From the NCBI GenBank assembly GCA_003140915.1, contig PLLI01000043.1, forward strand, positions 1-9,373: a stretch of DNA of 9,373 bases. The letters run 5' to 3'. Both the position numbers and the translations under genes were made by a program. The notes beneath the pieces are model-generated. The model was given only the letters and a program-made list of their open reading frames with translations. It had not been told where the DNA came from and did not search any database. Source of the DNA: Candidatus Omnitrophota bacterium. GTDB lineage: Bacteria; Omnitrophota; Gorgyraeia; 2-01-FULL-45-10. Positions 7,510 through 9,373 of the stretch are shown in pieces; the first letter of the stretch is position 1, and each line of letters starts with the position of its first letter.

Positions 7510-7893
7510 TTATTCAAATTCCTTCCTGGAAAGCGCTATAAAAATCAAGGCGATGACGCCCAGAATCCGTGAAGCAACGGCGGCGCATATCCCGCTTCTC
7601 AGCGCCCAACCCCATTGTTTCCTCTGCACCGCAAATATCCCGCCTGTGATCGCTACCGCGTCGATAATCATGAATAATATCGAGGCGACGCCCACGATTA
7701 CCACCGGCCAGCCTCAATGCTGCCAGGCGGACGAGGGGAAAAATGTCCGCAGGACCCGCGACCCGATGACATCGCTGAACACCAGCAAAAAGATACTGCC
7801 TATGATCCAGAGGGATCCGGAAATTATGCTCAATACACCGCCCGCCGTAGGCATCCAGCGGGGATAACGCTGACCGGCCGGTTCGATGTTCAT
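7510..7893 (-). pseudogene. Small four-helix membrane protein interrupted by one in-frame TGA (split or decayed gene)
   Basis: From the ATG at 7893 the frame stays open to the TAA at 7512-7510 except for a single TGA at codon 60 (7716-7714). The first half (59 residues) starts MNIEPAGQRYPRW and holds one long hydrophobic stretch (GGVLSIISGSLWIIGSIFLLVF). The second half carries two to three more helices, including a GGIFAVQRKQWGWAL hinge and an ALIFIALSRKEFE end. This resembles small uncharacterised membrane proteins of uncultured bacteria with a GGIFAL.RK.WG.AL pattern and an LSKKEF-type end; that comparison is from memory. The stop falls in the loop before the second helix. A GTG at 7704, seven bases after a GAGG that overlaps the TGA, could restart translation to give 64 residues. 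It is therefore either a nonsense-mutated gene, a sequencing error, or a two-piece protein made by stop-restart. The function is unknown. Confidence 0.65.
7521..7527 (-). promoter_or_regulatory. Ribosome binding site of proS
   Basis: AGGAAGG on the minus strand lies inside the 3' end of the small membrane-protein gene. It is 12 bases from the ATG at 7508 and only three bases from the alternative TTG at 7517. This favours the ATG and indicates coupling with the upstream frame. Confidence 0.6.
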
Positions 7894-8040
7894 CGTTTTT
7901 CCGTGTTACGTTAAGAATTAAACCATATCGGTGGGATTTGCGCCAGTAGTTGAGCAGAAACGCGGGACTGCCGCTACCCTGAAAAGACAGCCGTAATCCG
8001 GCGAAGAAAGGTAAGCCACAACCGGGCGAAAGGGCCTTCG
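7894..8040. other. 147-base gap between the propeller gene and the membrane-protein gene
   Basis: No gene is called here. The minus strand contains only short hairpins, for example GCGG/CCGC around a five-base loop, and no U-tract terminator. Two minus-strand frames are free of stops through most of the gap. One of them continues the propeller frame for about 40 codons past its TGA, but it lacks a start or a recognisable domain. No known riboswitch could be matched by eye. Confidence 0.4.
7917..7925 (-). promoter_or_regulatory. Possible extended -10 promoter for the membrane-protein/proS unit
   Basis: TGGTTTAAT on the minus strand is an extended -10 (TGn plus a five-of-six -10 box), with a predicted start near 7910, about 17 bases before the ATG at 7893. 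No convincing -35 box accompanies it, so support is weak. It is the best candidate in the gap upstream of proS. Confidence 0.3.
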
Positions 8041-8970
8041 TCAGGCGGCCAGCCTGGTCACATTATCGTCGAAGTAGTTGCAAACCCAGATACTGCCTGC
8101 CGCATAAACACATCCGCTGGGGCCTCCGCCGCTGACGAAACTGCCGGACGAGGCCACGCCGGGAACCACTTTTGTTACGTCATTGCCCATCAGGTTGGCT
8201 GCCCAGATGCTTCCGTTTCCCTGGCAGATGGCATCGGGGAAGTCGCCCACGTTAAAAGTGCCGACCAGGCTGCCGTCGGCAGCCCTGCGTTCGGTGACCG
8301 TGTTAGTTGAACTGTTGGCAACCCAAACATTCGCCCCGTCGAAACAGAGTGCATCGGGCGTGCTTTCAGCTGCGAAGGTACCCACCAGCGTGCCGTCACT
8401 GGTTTTAAGCTCGGAAATAGTGTCGTCATCGGAATTTGCTACCCAAAGGTTCACCCCGTCGAAGCAAACCGCCAGCGGCCCCGTCCCCACCGGGAAAGTC
8501 CCTAAAATTTTTCCGTCGGAAGAATCAAGTTCCGTGACTGTATCATCGTCCGCATCAGCCACCCAGATATGCGCCCCATCCGAACAAAGCGCGCTGGGGC
8601 CGGTCCCTACCGGGAACGTGCCCATGAGCGCACCGCCGCTGTCCCTGAGTTCGATTACGGTATCGTCATCTCCATTGGCCACCCAGATATTGGCTCCGTC
8701 ATAGCAGATCGCGTTCGGCCCCTGTCCCACCGGATAAATACCCAGGACGGCGCCGTCCGAGCATCTCAGTTCCGAAACCGAAGCGCCGTCGGAGTCAGCT
8801 ATCCAGATGTTCGTTCCGTCCGAGCAAATCGCAAGCGGCCCTTTACCGACGGAATAGACCGGCCCGTCGGGGACCAGCGGAGGGGTGCGGTTATTTCTGC
8901 AACCTGACGAAAACAACAAAACGACGGCTGCTCCAAGAAGGAGAGCGGGATGTCCGGTGATATTTTTCAT
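8041..8970 (-). CDS. Lipoprotein with seven-bladed beta-propeller (YVTN/YncE-like)
   Basis: A 309-residue exported protein. The signal peptide ends in LLFSSGC, a lipobox-like site with C24 as the probable lipidated residue, although Ser at the -3 position is atypical. From residue 44 to the end there are seven repeats of 40 residues with consensus GPxAxCxDGxNIWVANxDDDTVxELxxSDGxLxGTFPVG; only the last two are slightly irregular. The segment GPVYSVGK before repeat 1 can supply the missing outer strand of blade 7, closing a seven-bladed ring, so the protein appears complete. Each blade carries one cysteine at the equivalent place (49, 89, 129, 169, 209, 249, with 287 in blade 7). Asp-rich turns (DDDT) suggest metal or ligand contact, but nothing shows enzymatic activity. 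The ATG at 8970 follows an AGGGG ribosome site by six bases. The ligand or partner is unknown; the location is periplasmic or the cell surface. Confidence 0.85.
   Translation of the reverse strand: MKNITGHPALLLGAAVVLLFSSGCRNNRTPPLVPDGPVYSVGKGPLAICSDGTNIWIADSDGASVSELRCSDGAVLGIYPVGQGPNAICYDGANIWVANGDDDTVIELRDSGGALMGTFPVGTGPSALCSDGAHIWVADADDDTVTELDSSDGKILGTFPVGTGPLAVCFDGVNLWVANSDDDTISELKTSDGTLVGTFAAESTPDALCFDGANVWVANSSTNTVTERRAADGSLVGTFNVGDFPDAICQGNGSIWAANLMGNDVTKVVPGVASSGSFVSGGGPSGCVYAAGSIWVCNYFDDNVTRLAA
8044..8841 (-). repeat. Coding tandem repeat, 120-base unit, seven copies
   Basis: The propeller blades appear as 120-base units at the DNA level, most alike in the middle copies. For instance, forms of GTCCC(C/T)ACCGGGAA recur at the same phase near 8485 and 8605, with a diverged copy near 8723. 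Blades 1 to 6 have no length change, so the array probably grew by duplication of whole units and later diverged. Confidence 0.75.
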
Positions 8971-8976
8971 TATATG

Positions 8977-8981
8977 CCCCT
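8977..8981 (-). promoter_or_regulatory. Ribosome binding site of the propeller lipoprotein
   Basis: AGGGG on the minus strand lies six bases before the ATG at 8970, which supports that start. Confidence 0.55.
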
Positions 8982-9133
8982 ACATTTACCAGCCAAGTGT
9001 TTATTTAAGGGGATAACCTGTCGAATGAATCGCCGGAGTAAATCATACGCTTAACGGCTGACGGCTTCAATAACCCATTTTCGCATGAATACACGCATCC
9101 CGCAGTCAGATGCTGGCCCGGAGAATCATTAAT

Positions 9134-9162
9134 TTTACATATAATTTACAAACGGATAATAT
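9134..9162 (+). promoter_or_regulatory. Candidate promoter cluster for the rightward secreted-protein gene
   Basis: TTTACA (9134-9139; five of six -35 positions) is followed after 17 bases by TAATAT (9157-9162). A perfect TATAAT at 9140-9145 lies inside the same spacer but lacks a matching -35 box. Several overlapping boxes are possible and the true one cannot be chosen from sequence alone. Confidence 0.35.
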
Positions 9163-9194
9163 GGGGATAATGATTGTCTTTTACAATGATACTC

Positions 9195-9200
9195 AGGAGG
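9195..9200 (+). promoter_or_regulatory. Consensus ribosome binding site of the rightward gene
   Basis: A perfect AGGAGG lies eight bases before the ATG at 9209. It is the strongest ribosome site in the window and fixes the start of the truncated gene. Confidence 0.8.
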
Positions 9201-9208
9201 CCCGGAAT

Positions 9209-9373
9209 ATGAAACAGAAAATAATCGTTATCGTGAGCGGACTGCTCATTTCGGCGGTCTTGCTTTTCGGCGTCATCCCTGTGGCCGCGGCGGATAGCCC
9301 GGCGACTAGCACTGCCGCCACCCAGCAGGTGGGCAAGGGGCAGCTGCTGAAGCGCATCTTGACCATCCAGGAC
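9209..9373 (+). CDS. Secreted protein of unknown function, N-terminal 55 residues (runs off the right edge)
   Basis: The visible part starts MKQKIIVIVSG and has a clear signal peptide: two lysines, a hydrophobic core (LLISAVLLFGVIPV) and a probable signal-peptidase site after AAA at residues 26-28, just before DSPATS. A Thr/Ala-rich linker follows, then KGQLLKRILTIQD, the beginning of an amphipathic helix. This could be the start of a small helical periplasmic protein, but too little is visible to assign a family. It is the only rightward gene seen and is divergent from the propeller lipoprotein, with its own strong ribosome site. Confidence 0.75.
   Translation, partial: MKQKIIVIVSGLLISAVLLFGVIPVAAADSPATSTAATQQVGKGQLLKRILTIQD

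Larger units (their letters stand above)
8971..9208. other. Divergent intergenic region
   Basis: This 238-base region separates two genes that point away from each other, so promoters for both are expected. The right half (9121-9190) is very AT-rich, with clustered TTTACA and GATAAT-like boxes for the rightward gene. The left half has no clear consensus promoter for the propeller gene and no recognisable riboswitch. A small inverted repeat, ATTGT-N5-ACAAT (9173-9187), lies in the expected leader of the rightward gene. Confidence 0.5.

Noticed and set aside
7514..7717. Second leftward frame overlapping the membrane-protein gene
   Set aside because: Its translation is Arg- and Gly-rich without hydrophobic pattern, while the alternative frame shows helices and ends neatly at the proS start.
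7921..8040. Possible cobalamin or c-di-GMP riboswitch, or a tRNA, in the gap
   Set aside because: Short matches were seen by eye, but the conserved core boxes, the T-arm of a tRNA and the needed long stems could not be assembled on either strand.
8001..8043. Intrinsic terminator after the propeller gene
   Set aside because: GC-rich bases are present, but no stable stem followed by a T-tract could be drawn.
8183..8704. Rightward open frame with repeating sequence opposite the propeller gene
   Set aside because: Its repeats are the complement of the 120-base propeller units. The leftward frame has signal peptide, lipobox and blade motifs, so this is a shadow.
8044..8841. Regular repeats considered as a CRISPR array
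   Set aside because: The unit is 120 bases, diverged, and continuously in frame within a coding sequence; there is no repeat-spacer alternation.

Overview
The window reads almost entirely leftward (minus strand) and looks like a chromosomal segment of a Gram-negative, probably uncultured bacterium. A SurA-type periplasmic chaperone followed directly by what appears to be the start of pdxA implies an outer membrane. A very long diguanylate cyclase/ATPase/HEAT fusion, a PilZ protein and a Cys-containing prolyl-tRNA synthetase would suit Omnitrophota- or Desulfobacterota-like lineages. That placement is an inference from gene content, not a marker-gene result. No rRNA, tRNA, CRISPR array, insertion sequence or convincing intrinsic terminator was found.

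Read in transcription order from the right, a divergent pair brackets a 238-base intergenic region. A rightward gene encodes a secreted protein cut off by the window end (9209 onward). A leftward gene encodes a lipoprotein that is a seven-bladed beta-propeller of near-perfect 40-residue repeats (8041-8970). After a 147-base gap comes a small four-helix membrane protein whose frame is broken by one in-frame TGA (7893-7510). Its stop lies one base before the start of proS (7508-5802), so the two are probably co-transcribed and translationally coupled.

Sixty bases beyond proS starts the most unusual gene (5741-2295): 1148 residues combining an N-terminal GGDEF diguanylate cyclase, a STAND/AAA_16-type ATPase, an unassigned middle region and C-terminal HEAT-like repeats. 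It overlaps by 14 bases a PilZ gene (2308-1907), the usual c-di-GMP receptor fold. Together they form a plausible producer/receiver c-di-GMP module. Their base composition is visibly more AT-rich than that of the flanking genes.

A textbook sigma70 promoter overlaps the PilZ stop codon and drives the last block: a PrsA-like parvulin lipoprotein (1872-994), a SurA-like periplasmic chaperone (997-35, ATGA overlap), and the first codons of a probable pdxA leaving the left edge. The promoter lies so close to the first start codon that its mRNA is predicted to be leaderless or nearly so. This block is an envelope protein-folding operon linked to vitamin B6 synthesis, an arrangement known from surA-pdxA in other Gram-negatives.
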